DNA of 64,000 nt, from positions 372,001-436,000 of the forward strand of contig NZ_FMTL01000001.1 in the NCBI RefSeq assembly GCF_900099645.1. The letters are read 5' to 3'. Both the position numbers and the translations under genes were made by a program. The stretch is from Pseudomonas peli. Lineage in GTDB: Bacteria > Pseudomonadota > Gammaproteobacteria > Pseudomonadales > Pseudomonadaceae. The notes beneath the pieces were generated by a model. The model saw only the letters and a program-made list of their open reading frames with translations, had not been told where the DNA came from and searched no databases. This document shows positions 8,596 to 16,608 of this stretch, one piece after another (the stretch's first letter is position 1; the number at the start of each line of letters is the position of its first letter).

Positions 8596-9396
8596 CTACC
8601 CCAACAGTAACCGGCCACTGGCAATCAACAACGCCTGGCCGGCAATCTTTACCCGCTCGCCAACCAGCTCACAGTGCAACTCGCCGCCGCGCGCCGAACA
8701 CTGGAACGCACTCAGCCGGGTCTTGCCCAGGCGTTGCGCCCAGTAGGGCGTAAGGATGCAATGGGTTGAGCCAGTCACCGGGTCTTCATTGATACCGATA
8801 GACGGGGCGAAGTAGCGCGAGACGAAGTCATGCTGCTCACCTGGCGCACTGATCAGCAAGCCCAGTCCGGGCAGCGTGGCCACAGCGGCTAGATCGGGCT
8901 TATACGCTTGCACCGCCGCTTCGCTCGGCAGAACCGCTAGCAGTTCCTGAATCCCCTGCCCTTCATGCAACGCCAACACACTGTCCACCGGCAACCCCAG
9001 CACCCGCTCAACGTCTGCGTGTAAGTCGCACGGTTGCGCGCGGCGCACAGGGAAATCCAGCACCAGCATGCCGCCTGCGCGACTGACCCGCAGCGCACCC
9101 GACAAGCAGGTGAAATCAAGTACATCACCTGGCTCACCGTAGACCTCAAACAGCACATGGGCACTGGCCAAGGTGGCATGGCCGCACAGCGGCACTTCGG
9201 CCGTAGGAGTAAACCAGCGTATATGCCAGGCCGCGCCTTCCTTCACTACAAAGGCGGTTTCCGCCAGGTTGTGCTCGGCGGCAATCTGCTGCATCAGGGC
9301 ATCGTCCAGCCAACGATCCAAGCGATAGACCATCGCTGGGTTACCGGTAAACGGTTGCGAGGCAAAGGCATCGACTTGGTGAAATTCAAGCTGCAT
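8596..9396 (-). CDS. PhzF-family isomerase/epimerase
   Basis: A 266-residue member of the PhzF family (diaminopimelate-epimerase fold), whose best-known member isomerises a phenazine precursor; most members have unknown substrates. Family hallmarks are the start QLEFHQVDAFASQPFTGNPAMVY, the catalytic-type Glu in AEHNLAETAFV, the CGHATLA segment, and the late EDPVTGSTHCILTPYWA motif. The ATG at 9396 was chosen over an upstream GTG (9405) because GGAG lies 9 bases before the ATG. No phenazine genes are near, so phenazine synthesis is not implied. It converges with the ABC ATPase gene, the stops being 1 base apart. Confidence 0.9.
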   Translation of the reverse strand: MQLEFHQVDAFASQPFTGNPAMVYRLDRWLDDALMQQIAAEHNLAETAFVVKEGAAWHIRWFTPTAEVPLCGHATLASAHVLFEVYGEPGDVLDFTCLSGALRVSRAGGMLVLDFPVRRAQPCDLHADVERVLGLPVDSVLALHEGQGIQELLAVLPSEAAVQAYKPDLAAVATLPGLGLLISAPGEQHDFVSRYFAPSIGINEDPVTGSTHCILTPYWAQRLGKTRLSAFQCSARGGELHCELVGERVKIAGQALLIASGRLLLG

Positions 9397-9525
9397 GGGA
9401 CGCACTCCGGATTCTTCGTGCGTTAAAGCATGCCGAAAACAGACTCGACATGACCGCTACAGCGGCGGCCAATTACAGCCATACAGCGCGCCCACAAGCC
9501 TTGCTCAGCAAGCAGACAACCATGG

Positions 9526-10302
9526 TCAGGGGCCCTGCACCCCATACGCCGCCAGTAAAGCTTGCAAACGACCATTGGCCCGATAACGCTGCACACCCTG
9601 CTCAAACAACGCGACATAGCGTGGACTGCTTTCCAGTGTCGGGGAGAACGCCAGGTAGATCGGCACATCCGGAGCGCGGCATCCGGCCTCACGCAAGCCT
9701 CCCGCCTGCCCCTGACTGGCCAGCATGGCCTGCATCACCCAGGCGTTTTCCAGCACTACATCCACTCGGCCGTGCATCAGCTTGCCGATGTTCAAGGCCA
9801 ATGCCTTATCACCGGCGGCAATCTGGATGCGCTCGCTGTCACCGTGGTACAAGGCGATATAGGTGTTCAGTTCATCGCCATAGCTGTAGTCATTGATGAC
9901 TCCCAGGCGTTGCTCGGCGAGTGATTCAGTACCGCTAAAGTGCCAGGTGGAGTCCGGCAAGGTAAAAAAACAACTACGCGACGACGCAACGGGGGTAGAA
10001 CCAAAAAGAAAATCCGGCGCATCCTCAACTCCCGCGCCGATGGCCGCATTCAGCTCCCCGCGGCGCACCTGTTGCAGAGTACGCGCCCAGTTCAGCGCCT
10101 GGTACTGCACCTCGATACCGGCTTCGGCAAAGATCTCCCGCGCCAGCTCAACAAAGATGCCTGGCCGCTCGGCACCTGGCTGGCAATTCACCGGGCACCA
10201 GATATCCCCGGCGATCACCAGCGTCTCGGCCCGCGCCCAGCCGGCTACGCCCAGCAGCGTCAACAACAATCCACGAGCAACCAGCTGACGGCATATCGAC
10301 AT
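9526..10302 (-). CDS. Periplasmic solute-binding protein (amino-acid type), unknown ligand
   Basis: A 258-residue bacterial extracellular solute-binding protein family 3 relative. It has an N-terminal signal peptide (QLVARGLLLTLLGVAGWARA, cleavage near residue 22) and then two lobes: ETLVIAGDIWCPVN, PGIFVELAREIFAEAGIEVQYQALNWARTLQQVRRGELNAAIGA, and the second-lobe segment LGVINDYSYGD. The start at 10302 has GGAG 8 bases upstream; a further upstream TTG was rejected. Many family members without transporter partners act as sensors or accessory proteins in Pseudomonas. Here no permease gene is adjacent. Confidence 0.8.
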   Translation of the reverse strand: MSICRQLVARGLLLTLLGVAGWARAETLVIAGDIWCPVNCQPGAERPGIFVELAREIFAEAGIEVQYQALNWARTLQQVRRGELNAAIGAGVEDAPDFLFGSTPVASSRSCFFTLPDSTWHFSGTESLAEQRLGVINDYSYGDELNTYIALYHGDSERIQIAAGDKALALNIGKLMHGRVDVVLENAWVMQAMLASQGQAGGLREAGCRAPDVPIYLAFSPTLESSPRYVALFEQGVQRYRANGRLQALLAAYGVQGP

Positions 10303-10347
10303 GCAGGGCTCCAAAGACCAATAAGCTTGCAGCGAGTTTTACCATCC

Positions 10348-11835
10348 TCAGCCTTCGCTGCGCACCCTTTTCACCGCATCCAGCCACCCGTCATAGAGTT
10401 TGCTGCGATGACTGTCCGCCATGCGCGGATCGAACCGCTGCTGACGGTGCCAATGCCGGGCAATGCTCGCCAGGTCTTTGTAAAGCCCGGCTTGCAGGCC
10501 GGCCAGATAGGCAACGCCAAGCGCAGTGGTTTCCGTCACTTCCGGACGTTCCACCGGCACCCCCAGGATGTCGGCAAGAAACTGCATGACCCAGTTGTTT
10601 TCCACCATACCGCCATCGACCCGCAGCGCACTCGGCTCAGCTGCGCCGTCCTGGCGCATGGCTTCAAGCAGGTCACGGGTCTGATAGCACACTGACTGCA
10701 AGCCGGCGGTAACGATTTCCTTGATCCCGGTATCGCGGGTCAAGCCGAAGATTGCCCCACGGGCTTTCGGATCCCAGTACGGTGCGCCCAGGCCGGTGAA
10801 GGCTGGCACCAGGTAAACGCCGCAAGCATCGCCGGTCTGCTCGGCCATGGCTTCGGTATCGCGGGCATGGCTGATCAGCTTGATGCCATCGCGCAACCAC
10901 TGCACAGCAGCGCCAGCGACAAAGATGCTGCCCTCCACTGCATAGGTGACCTGGCCATTCAGGCGATAGCCAACCGTGGTGAGCAGGCGGTTTTTCGAGA
11001 TCACCGGGGTGCTACCGGTGTTCTGGATCATGAAACAGCCGGTGCCATAGGTGCTTTTGACCATACCTGGCTCGAAGCACGCTTGACCGATCAGGGCTGC
11101 CTGCTGATCACCGGCCATGCCCAGCACCGGAATGGCGGCGCCGAGCAGATTGGCGTCGGTAATGCCAAAGTCGGCAGCGCAATCGAGCACCTCCGGCAGC
11201 AGGCTGGCGGGAATCTCGAACAGCTTGAGCAGCTCTTCATCCCACTGCTGGGTGTGGATATTGAACAGCAGGGTACGCGAGGCGTTGCTGGCATCAGTCT
11301 TGTGCGATTTGCCACCGGTCAGGCGCCACAGCAAAAAGGAATCCACGGTGCCAAAGCGCAGCTCGCCACGTTCGGCGCGCTCACGGGCGCCGGGCACTTT
11401 ATGCAGAATCCAGCGCAGCTTGGTGGCCGAGAAATACGGATCAATCAGCAGCCCGGTCTTGGCCGCTACCGCGGCTTCATGCCCGGCGTCTTTCAGCTCG
11501 GCGCAATAGTCAGCGGTACGGCGGTCTTGCCAGACAATAGCCGGATGGATCGGTGTGCCGGTCTGCGCATCCCACACCAAGGTGGTTTCACGCTGATTGG
11601 TGATGCCGATAGCCGCCACATCACTGGCACTCAAACCGCTCTGCTTGAGCGCCTCACGGCAGACCTTGAGAGTACTCAGCCACAGCTCTTCGCCGTCATG
11701 TTCAACCCAGCCATCCTGCGGGAAGTATTGCTTGAACTCCTGCTGCGCACGCGCCACGGGCAGCCCTTGGGCACTGAAGACAATTGCCCGGCTGCTGGTG
11801 GTGCCTTGGTCGATGGCAAGCAGGTAATGAGACAT
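10348..11835 (-). CDS. glpK: Glycerol kinase
   Basis: Phosphorylates glycerol to sn-glycerol 3-phosphate with ATP, the committing step of glycerol use. The 495-residue protein has the FGGY-kinase phosphate loop DQGTTSSR (9-16), the glycerol-binding NQRETT and WQDRRT segments, the FGGY signatures [17 protein letters not shown] and [39 protein letters not shown]. It lies 37 bases behind ebsC in the same direction, so both probably share a transcript that begins at a GlpR-like site. glpF (the facilitator gene usually next to glpK) is not present in the window. Confidence 0.97.
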   Translation of the reverse strand: MSHYLLAIDQGTTSSRAIVFSAQGLPVARAQQEFKQYFPQDGWVEHDGEELWLSTLKVCREALKQSGLSASDVAAIGITNQRETTLVWDAQTGTPIHPAIVWQDRRTADYCAELKDAGHEAAVAAKTGLLIDPYFSATKLRWILHKVPGARERAERGELRFGTVDSFLLWRLTGGKSHKTDASNASRTLLFNIHTQQWDEELLKLFEIPASLLPEVLDCAADFGITDANLLGAAIPVLGMAGDQQAALIGQACFEPGMVKSTYGTGCFMIQNTGSTPVISKNRLLTTVGYRLNGQVTYAVEGSIFVAGAAVQWLRDGIKLISHARDTEAMAEQTGDACGVYLVPAFTGLGAPYWDPKARGAIFGLTRDTGIKEIVTAGLQSVCYQTRDLLEAMRQDGAAEPSALRVDGGMVENNWVMQFLADILGVPVERPEVTETTALGVAYLAGLQAGLYKDLASIARHWHRQQRFDPRMADSHRSKLYDGWLDAVKRVRSEG

Positions 11836-11872
11836 GCAGATTTCCTTATTTTTATAGGCTGTAAAGCGGCTG

Positions 11873-12343
11873 CTAGCCGCGACCAATTGGTGCAAAGATT
11901 GCCTGCGTCAGCTGGGCCAGCACAGTAGCTTCCAGCTGCACCTCCAGTCCGCGCCGTCCGGCACTGACATAAATGCTGGGAAACTGCTGCGCCGATTCAT
12001 CGATAAAAGTACGCAGGCGCTTCTTCTGCCCCAGCGGGCTGATGCCGCCGAGCAGGTAACCGGTAGCGCGCTGTGCTGCAGCGGGGTCGGACATATCGGC
12101 TTTCTTCACCCCGGCGGCCTGCGCCAGGGCTTTCAGGTCAAGCGTACCGGCCACCGGCACCACCGCCACCAGCAACTCGCCCTTCTCAGTAGCGGCCAGC
12201 AGCGTCTTGAACACTTGGGCAGGCTCAAGGCTCAGCTTTTCTGCAGCTTCCAGGCCATAAGAAGCCGCCTTGGGATCGTGGTGATAACTGTGCACCTGGT
12301 GCGCAGCTTTAGCCTTTTTCAGCAGATCGATAGCGGGGGTCAT
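11873..12343 (-). CDS. ybaK: YbaK/EbsC-type Cys-tRNA(Pro) deacylase
   Basis: Family members hydrolyse mischarged Cys-tRNA(Pro) in trans, correcting an error of prolyl-tRNA synthetase. The 156-residue protein has the invariant Lys in [11 protein letters not shown], the [26 protein letters not shown] segment, and [21 protein letters not shown], all typical of YbaK/EbsC. Its ATG is at 12343 and overlaps a sequence matching the putative GlpR operator upstream of glpD. It is the probable first gene of an ebsC-glpK unit. Confidence 0.92.
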   Translation of the reverse strand: MTPAIDLLKKAKAAHQVHSYHHDPKAASYGLEAAEKLSLEPAQVFKTLLAATEKGELLVAVVPVAGTLDLKALAQAAGVKKADMSDPAAAQRATGYLLGGISPLGQKKRLRTFIDESAQQFPSIYVSAGRRGLEVQLEATVLAQLTQAIFAPIGRG

Positions 12344-12360
12344 GTTCGAATGTGAAAACA
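12342..12360 (-). promoter_or_regulatory. Putative GlpR operator at the ybaK-glpK start
   Basis: On the minus strand: TGTTTTC, six bases, GAACAT, where the final AT belongs to the ybaK start codon ATG. The same TRTTTTC-N6-GAACAT pattern occurs upstream of glpD. The left half also resembles the E. coli GlpR half-site (ATGTTCG read on the plus strand). A site over the start codon fits repression by blocking RNA polymerase. Confidence 0.5.
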
Positions 12361-12389
12361 ATCTGACAAAGTTGGCGTACCTTAGCCGA

Positions 12390-12412
12390 AAAAACTGCCG
12401 GGAGCAGTTTTT
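12390..12412. terminator. Hairpin with A/T-run flanks between divergent ybaK and glpR
   Basis: AAAAACTGC (12390-12398), a 5-base loop CGGGA, GCAGTTTTT (12404-12412). It has the form of a short bidirectional intrinsic terminator, but both neighbouring genes diverge from it, so if it works it would act as a leader attenuator or insulate the two promoters. Confidence 0.4.
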
Positions 12413-12511
12413 AACGTCGCGTAGCAACGTCCCGAAGGGTGGCCGCTACGGACGGCAGGCCATAAAATCCGCGCGGCAGCCTATAATGGCGCGCACTTTC
12501 AAGGAGTTTTC

Positions 12512-13270
12512 ATGACCCTGCCGCCACGCCAACACGACATTCTCGAACTCGCCCGCGAACGCGGCTATGTCAGCATCGACGAGTTGGCCCAGGCGTTTGC
12601 CGTCACCCCGCAGACCATTCGCCGCGACATCAATCAGCTTGCTGAACAAGGCCTGCTGCGCCGCACCCACGGCGGAGCAGCCAGTGAAAGCTCCAGTACG
12701 CAGAACACCGCCTACAGCATGCGCGCCGGGCAGATGCGCGATGAAAAGCAACGCATCGCTGCCGCCATTGCCGCACAGATTCCCAACCACGCCTCGCTCT
12801 TCATCAACATTGGTACCACCACCGAAGCCATTGCCCGTGAGCTGCTCGGCCACAAGGGCCTGAAGATCATCACCAACAACCTGCATGTAGCGGCCCAGCT
12901 CAGCGCCAAGGCCGACTTCGAAGTGCTGCTGGCCGGCGGTACGGTGCGCAGCGACGGCGGCATCGTCGGCCAGGCAGCGGTGGATTTTATCCAACAGTTC
13001 AAGGTCGATTTCGCCCTGGTCGGCATCAGTGGCATCGATGAAGACGGCAGCCTGCTCGACTTCGACTACCAGGAAGTGCGGGTCTCCCAGGCGATTATCA
13101 GCAATGCGCGCCAGGTCTTTCTGGCCGTCGACTCCAGCAAGTTCGGCCGCAACGCAGTCGTGCGTCTGGGCTCGGTTGCCCTGGTCGATCGGGTGTTCAC
13201 CGATGCCGCGCCGTCCGCAGCCATAAACCGCCTGCTGACCGAGCACAAAGTACACCTCGACCTGGTGTAA
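12512..13270 (+). CDS. glpR: Glycerol-3-phosphate regulon repressor GlpR
   Basis: A DeoR-family repressor that releases DNA on binding glycerol 3-phosphate. The 252-residue protein has an N-terminal helix-turn-helix (residues 6-57: [20 protein letters not shown]...[21 protein letters not shown], the DeoR signature) and a C-terminal sugar-phosphate isomerase-like sensor with [13 protein letters not shown] and [21 protein letters not shown] lies 7 bases before the ATG. It is divergent from ybaK-glpK and lies directly before glpD, the arrangement expected of the local glycerol regulator. Confidence 0.95.
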   Translation: MTLPPRQHDILELARERGYVSIDELAQAFAVTPQTIRRDINQLAEQGLLRRTHGGAASESSSTQNTAYSMRAGQMRDEKQRIAAAIAAQIPNHASLFINIGTTTEAIARELLGHKGLKIITNNLHVAAQLSAKADFEVLLAGGTVRSDGGIVGQAAVDFIQQFKVDFALVGISGIDEDGSLLDFDYQEVRVSQAIISNARQVFLAVDSSKFGRNAVVRLGSVALVDRVFTDAAPSAAINRLLTEHKVHLDLV

Positions 13271-13385
13271 GACCGCCAGCACTCGCCTGGCAGCTGCCTG
13301 GCTGGTATCCCGTTACCAATTCCTCACAACCGCTGAGAGCGAAAGCGCACTTCGGGGTGGCGAAGCCGTGCATATTCGACTAGCA

Positions 13386-13404
13386 TATTTTCGAAAGTGA
13401 ACAT
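13386..13404 (+). promoter_or_regulatory. Putative GlpR operator upstream of glpD
   Basis: TATTTTC, six bases, GAACAT, about 30 bases before the glpD ATG. It shares the pattern TRTTTTC-N6-GAACAT with the site at the ybaK start. An additional half-site-like CATATTCGA occurs about 10 bases upstream. Confidence 0.5.
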
Positions 13405-13435
13405 TTAAAGTTCAATACTGACTTTCGGTGCCGCC

Positions 13436-14977
13436 ATGCCTACTCGTCCCGCCAGCAACACTCCACTCGCTGAAGTCTATGACCTTGCCGTGATCGGCGG
13501 CGGTATCAATGGTGTCGGGATTGCCGCCGATGCAGCCGGGCGCGGTTTGTCCGTGTTCCTTTGCGAAAAAGACGACCTGGCGCAACACACCTCGTCGGCC
13601 AGCAGCAAACTGATCCATGGCGGCCTGCGCTACCTGGAACACTATGAATTCCGCCTGGTGCGCGAAGCGCTAGCCGAGCGCGAGGTGTTGCTGAGCAAAG
13701 CCCCACATATCGTCAAACCTATGCGTTTTATCCTCCCCCACCGCCCGCACCTGCGCCCGGCCTGGATGATCCGTGCCGGGCTGTTTCTCTATGATCATCT
13801 GGGCAAGCGCGAGCAACTGGCAGGCTCGCGTAGCCTACGCTTTGGCGCCGGCAGCCCGTTGAAAAGCGAGATCAGCCGCGGTTTCGAGTATTCCGATTGC
13901 TGGGTTGATGACGCCCGCCTGGTGGTACTCAACGCCATGGCAGCCCGCGAGCAAGGCGCTCACGTGCACAGTCGCACCCGTTGCGTCAGTGCGCGGCGCA
14001 GCAAGGGCCTGTGGCATATCCACCTGGAACGCAGCGACGGTAGCCTGTTTTCAATCCGCGCCCGCGCTCTGGTCAATGCTGCCGGCCCTTGGGTCGCGCG
14101 GTTTATCCGCGAGGATCTGAAACAGGAATCGCCTTACGGCATCCGCCTGATTCAAGGCAGCCATATCGTGGTGCCGCAGTTGTTCGAAGGCGAGCAGGCC
14201 TACATCCTGCAAAACGAGGACCGCCGCATCGTCTTTGCCATCCCCTATCAGGAGCGTTTCACCCTGATCGGCACCACAGACCGCGAATACCAGGGCGACC
14301 CAGCCAAAGTGGCGATCAGCGAGGAAGAAACCGACTACCTGCTGAACGTGGTCAACGCCCACTTCAAGAAGCAGCTGCAGCGCAGCGACATCCTGCACAC
14401 CTATGCCGGCGTGCGGCCGCTGTGTGATGACGAATCGGACGACCCATCGGCAGTCACCCGTGACTACACCCTATCGCTCTCCGCTCATCCCGGCGAAGCG
14501 CCGTTGCTATCGGTGTTCGGCGGCAAGCTCACCACTTACCGCAAGCTTGCCGAATCGGCGCTGGCGCAACTGGCGCCCTTCTTCCCCAAGATGGGTCCAA
14601 GTTGGACCGCCAGCAGCCTGCTGCCCGGCGCCGAACAAATGGACAGTCAGAGCGCACTGATTGAAGCCCTGTGCGCCCGCTTTGGCTGGCTGCCCACCTC
14701 ACTGGCGCGGCGCTGGGCCAGCAGCTACGGCAGCCGCAGCTGGTTGATGCTCAAAGGCGTGAGCAACCTCAGTGACCTGGGCGAACACCTGGGCGGCGGC
14801 CTGTACACCCGTGAAGTCGACTACCTGTGCCAGGAAGAATGGGCCATGCAGGCGGACGATATTCTCTGGCGCCGCAGCAAACTCGGCCTGTTCACCACCC
14901 CGGCGCAGCAAGCCAAACTCGACAGCTACCTGCGCATCGAATCACCGCGCAGCCCAGAAGATGCGCACGCCGCCTGA
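13436..14977 (+). CDS. glpD: Aerobic glycerol-3-phosphate dehydrogenase
   Basis: A membrane-associated flavoprotein oxidising glycerol 3-phosphate to dihydroxyacetone phosphate and feeding electrons to quinone. The 513-residue protein has the FAD dinucleotide-binding motif GGGINGVGIA (21-30) with the second-strand acidic CEKDDL, the family segment SSKLIHGGLRYLE, and FGGKLTTYRKLAESAL; a C-terminal helical domain follows (about 390-510). The ATG at 13436 follows a weak GGTGCCGCC leader. Together with glpK it completes glycerol entry into lower glycolysis. Confidence 0.97.
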   Translation: MPTRPASNTPLAEVYDLAVIGGGINGVGIAADAAGRGLSVFLCEKDDLAQHTSSASSKLIHGGLRYLEHYEFRLVREALAEREVLLSKAPHIVKPMRFILPHRPHLRPAWMIRAGLFLYDHLGKREQLAGSRSLRFGAGSPLKSEISRGFEYSDCWVDDARLVVLNAMAAREQGAHVHSRTRCVSARRSKGLWHIHLERSDGSLFSIRARALVNAAGPWVARFIREDLKQESPYGIRLIQGSHIVVPQLFEGEQAYILQNEDRRIVFAIPYQERFTLIGTTDREYQGDPAKVAISEEETDYLLNVVNAHFKKQLQRSDILHTYAGVRPLCDDESDDPSAVTRDYTLSLSAHPGEAPLLSVFGGKLTTYRKLAESALAQLAPFFPKMGPSWTASSLLPGAEQMDSQSALIEALCARFGWLPTSLARRWASSYGSRSWLMLKGVSNLSDLGEHLGGGLYTREVDYLCQEEWAMQADDILWRRSKLGLFTTPAQQAKLDSYLRIESPRSPEDAHAA

Positions 14978-15005
14978 GCACATGCGCCGATAAGTCTGAG
15001 GCCAT

Positions 15006-15029
15006 AAAAAAGGGCGACCGAAGTCGCCC
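15006..15029 (-). terminator. Terminator of ccoM
   Basis: On the minus strand GGGCGAC, TTCG tetraloop, GTCGCCC, then TTTTTT. It begins 31 bases after the ccoM stop and, being convergent, may also affect glpD transcripts from the other side, although that direction has no U-run. Confidence 0.88.
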
Positions 15030-15059
15030 AAATTGCCTTGCGTGCCCCTGACAGCAGAA

Positions 15060-15176
15060 TCAGCCCTGCTTGCGCTTGTGCGAATCCTGCCAGATGAAAT
15101 AACCGACACCGGCGAAGAAGGCGACCATCAGACCGACGGTGCCGATACCGGCGAGAACTACGACATCGATAAACAT
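15060..15176 (-). CDS. ccoM: Cytochrome cbb3 oxidase small subunit CcoM
   Basis: A 38-residue single-pass membrane peptide beginning MFIDVVVLAGIGTVGLMVAF, with an aromatic end to the membrane segment (GVGYFIW) and a basic tail (DSHKRKQG). This agrees with CcoM, a small subunit found associated with cbb3 oxidase in Pseudomonas stutzeri and involved in its assembly or stability. The start has GGAGGC 6 bases upstream, and a UUCG-loop terminator follows. Two ANR/FNR boxes lie upstream, as expected for a low-oxygen oxidase component. The main ccoNOP genes are not in the window, so the gene is an orphan here. Confidence 0.88.
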   Translation of the reverse strand: MFIDVVVLAGIGTVGLMVAFFAGVGYFIWQDSHKRKQG

Positions 15177-15242
15177 GGTTGCCTCCTGCTGTGAAGCCTG
15201 TGTGGGTATGGCTTCAAATTAACAGGGGCGGCAGGGGCGCTA

Positions 15243-15256
15243 TTGATCCAGATCAA
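15243..15256. promoter_or_regulatory. ANR/FNR box upstream of ccoM
   Basis: TTGATCCAGATCAA is a perfect match to the ANR/FNR consensus TTGAT-N4-ATCAA. It lies 67 bases upstream of the ccoM start codon, so its centre is at a position compatible with an activator at about -41.5 for a transcript starting about 25-30 bases before the ATG. Confidence 0.85.
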
Positions 15257-15293
15257 CAAGCGGCGGGCGCTGGCGGGATGAGGCTTTGATTAG

Positions 15294-15307
15294 CTGATCC
15301 AGATCAA
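15294..15307. promoter_or_regulatory. Second, near-perfect ANR/FNR box
   Basis: CTGATCCAGATCAA differs from the consensus TTGAT-N4-ATCAA at one position and shares the same CCAG spacer with the first box. The two centres are 51 bases apart, roughly five helical turns. Confidence 0.65.
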
Positions 15308-15332
15308 CAAATCAGCCTATGCCAGAACAGTT

Positions 15333-15494
15333 TCAAGGCTTTTTCGGTTTGCCCTTGGGCTTTTTCTTGCCTTTGGGCAGCGGCAGGGCCTGTTCGAAGG
15401 CATCGCGCATTTCATTGAGTTTCTTGTCGCGCAGGTCATGGATGCGCTTGTCGCGCTCGGCGGCGAAATCAATCAGCTTGTCGTCTTTGCTCAT
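15333..15494 (-). CDS. Small lysine-rich protein of unknown function
   Basis: 53 residues starting MSKDDKLIDFAAERDKRIHD. The first two thirds are charged and predicted helical (RDKKLNEMRDAFEQAL); the tail is a proline/lysine repeat (LPKGKKKPKGKPKKP), suggesting nucleic-acid or membrane-surface contact, which is inference only. Its ATG overlaps the stop of the upstream AlkB-like gene (ATGA at 15491-15494), so it is translationally coupled to it. No known family was recognised. Confidence 0.65.
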   Translation of the reverse strand: MSKDDKLIDFAAERDKRIHDLRDKKLNEMRDAFEQALPLPKGKKKPKGKPKKP

Positions 15495-16093
15495 GGTCTC
15501 GGCTTGATCAAACGAAAGGTCAGGTTCAGGCGTGGCGCGCAGGCGCTGCGCGTCTTCGCCACTTGATGCTGCCAATAATGCTGGGTTGGCCCGCGCATGA
15601 CCAGCAGCGAACCATGCGGCAGCGGCAATGAGTGTTCGATGCGGCTCTGCCCTTTTCGGCGCAGATCAAAGCGCCGGGTGCCACCCAGATTCAGCGAGGC
15701 GATTAGCGGGTTGGCGCCCAACTCAGCCTCATCATCACTGTGCCAGCCCATGGAGTCCTGCCCATCACGGTAATAATTGAGCAACACGCCATTCAGTGGT
15801 TGCCCCACGGCCCGCTCCACCTGCGCACGAATCTGCGCCAGCAGCGGCGTCCAGGGCAACGGCTGATGGGTCAACCCGGAATAGCGATAACTGGCCTCGT
15901 CGTCACCGTACCAAGCCACTAATCGCGGCACCGGCAGTTGCCGCCCATATATCTGCACCTGCGGCTGCTGCCAGGGCGTCTGCGCACTCAACTCGGCCAG
16001 CCAATGATCGGCGGTGGCTGCATCAAGCCAGCTCGCGTGCAACTGCAAGTCAGCATCAGGCAACTGCAACGGGCTGTCGGCAAATAGATCCAC
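15491..16093 (-). CDS. AlkB-like 2-oxoglutarate/Fe(II) dioxygenase
   Basis: Related to AlkB/ABH2-type enzymes that remove alkyl groups from damaged bases by oxidation. The protein has the iron and substrate motifs NYYRDGQDSMGWHSDDE (H-x-D), LGGTRRFDLRRK, HGSLLVMRGPTQHYWQHQV (second His) and the 2-oxoglutarate-binding Arg in PRLNLTFR. No ATG is available: GTG at 16093 gives 200 residues (VDLFADSPLQL...), while a GTG at 16120 would give 209; neither has a strong ribosome binding site. It is coupled to the small lysine-rich gene downstream. Confidence 0.85.
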   Translation of the reverse strand: MDLFADSPLQLPDADLQLHASWLDAATADHWLAELSAQTPWQQPQVQIYGRQLPVPRLVAWYGDDEASYRYSGLTHQPLPWTPLLAQIRAQVERAVGQPLNGVLLNYYRDGQDSMGWHSDDEAELGANPLIASLNLGGTRRFDLRRKGQSRIEHSLPLPHGSLLVMRGPTQHYWQHQVAKTRSACAPRLNLTFRLIKPRP

Positions 16094-16134
16094 GGAACAA
16101 AACTCGAACGGGCGGAACACCTAGTGTGCCCAGC

Positions 16135-16434
16135 TCAGACTTCCACATCCACCCACAAACCCTGACGTGGCAGTTCACTGACCACCGCCTCATCGGCCTC
16201 GGCCACTTCACCTTCGGCCAGTTCTTCCGGGGTGTAGCCATGACGGCGCTGGCGACGGCGCTGCTCTTCGCGCAACAGCATTTCCGCTTCCTGCGGATGG
16301 CGTTTATCCAGGCTCACGCCACTTTCCTTGGAGCTTTCCGCAGAGGCTGTAACCGGCGGGATTTCCGGGCGCGGCTTGACCACGTCCTGCTGGACGGTAA
16401 CCGGAACCAGACTGTGGGGGATCGGCGGCAGCAT
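16135..16434 (-). CDS. Hypothetical charged protein
   Basis: A 99-residue protein, no family recognised. It is polar throughout: a Pro/Val-rich start (PPIPHSLVPVTVQQDVVKPRPEIPPV), a basic helix (AEMLLREEQRRRQRRHGYTP) and an acidic stretch (EELAEGEVAEADEAVVSEL). There is no signal peptide or membrane segment. AGGAGGGC lies upstream of the ATG. It is divergent from rapA and lies upstream of the AlkB-like gene on the same strand (41 bases), a possible transcription unit. The P. aeruginosa genome has a small gene in the same place next to rapA, by recollection of gene order. Confidence 0.7.
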   Translation of the reverse strand: MLPPIPHSLVPVTVQQDVVKPRPEIPPVTASAESSKESGVSLDKRHPQEAEMLLREEQRRRQRRHGYTPEELAEGEVAEADEAVVSELPRQGLWVDVEV

Positions 16435-16608
16435 CTATTTAGCCCTCCTTTGGTCAGACTGTCGGCCAGCCAAGCCGCGACTTGAGCCTTGCCTCGCTAC
16501 ACTTTTGATCAACCTAATCACACAAAGTGCCCGATGCGTAGCAATGCGCCTTTGGCCATGGCCCGACGCTGCGTTAACATAGTCGGCTTTTTCACGCGGG
16601 AGACAAGC

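Noticed and set aside
10867..11928. 353-residue plus-strand open frame opposite glpK
   Set aside because: Shadow of glpK; no motif and no plausible start signal.
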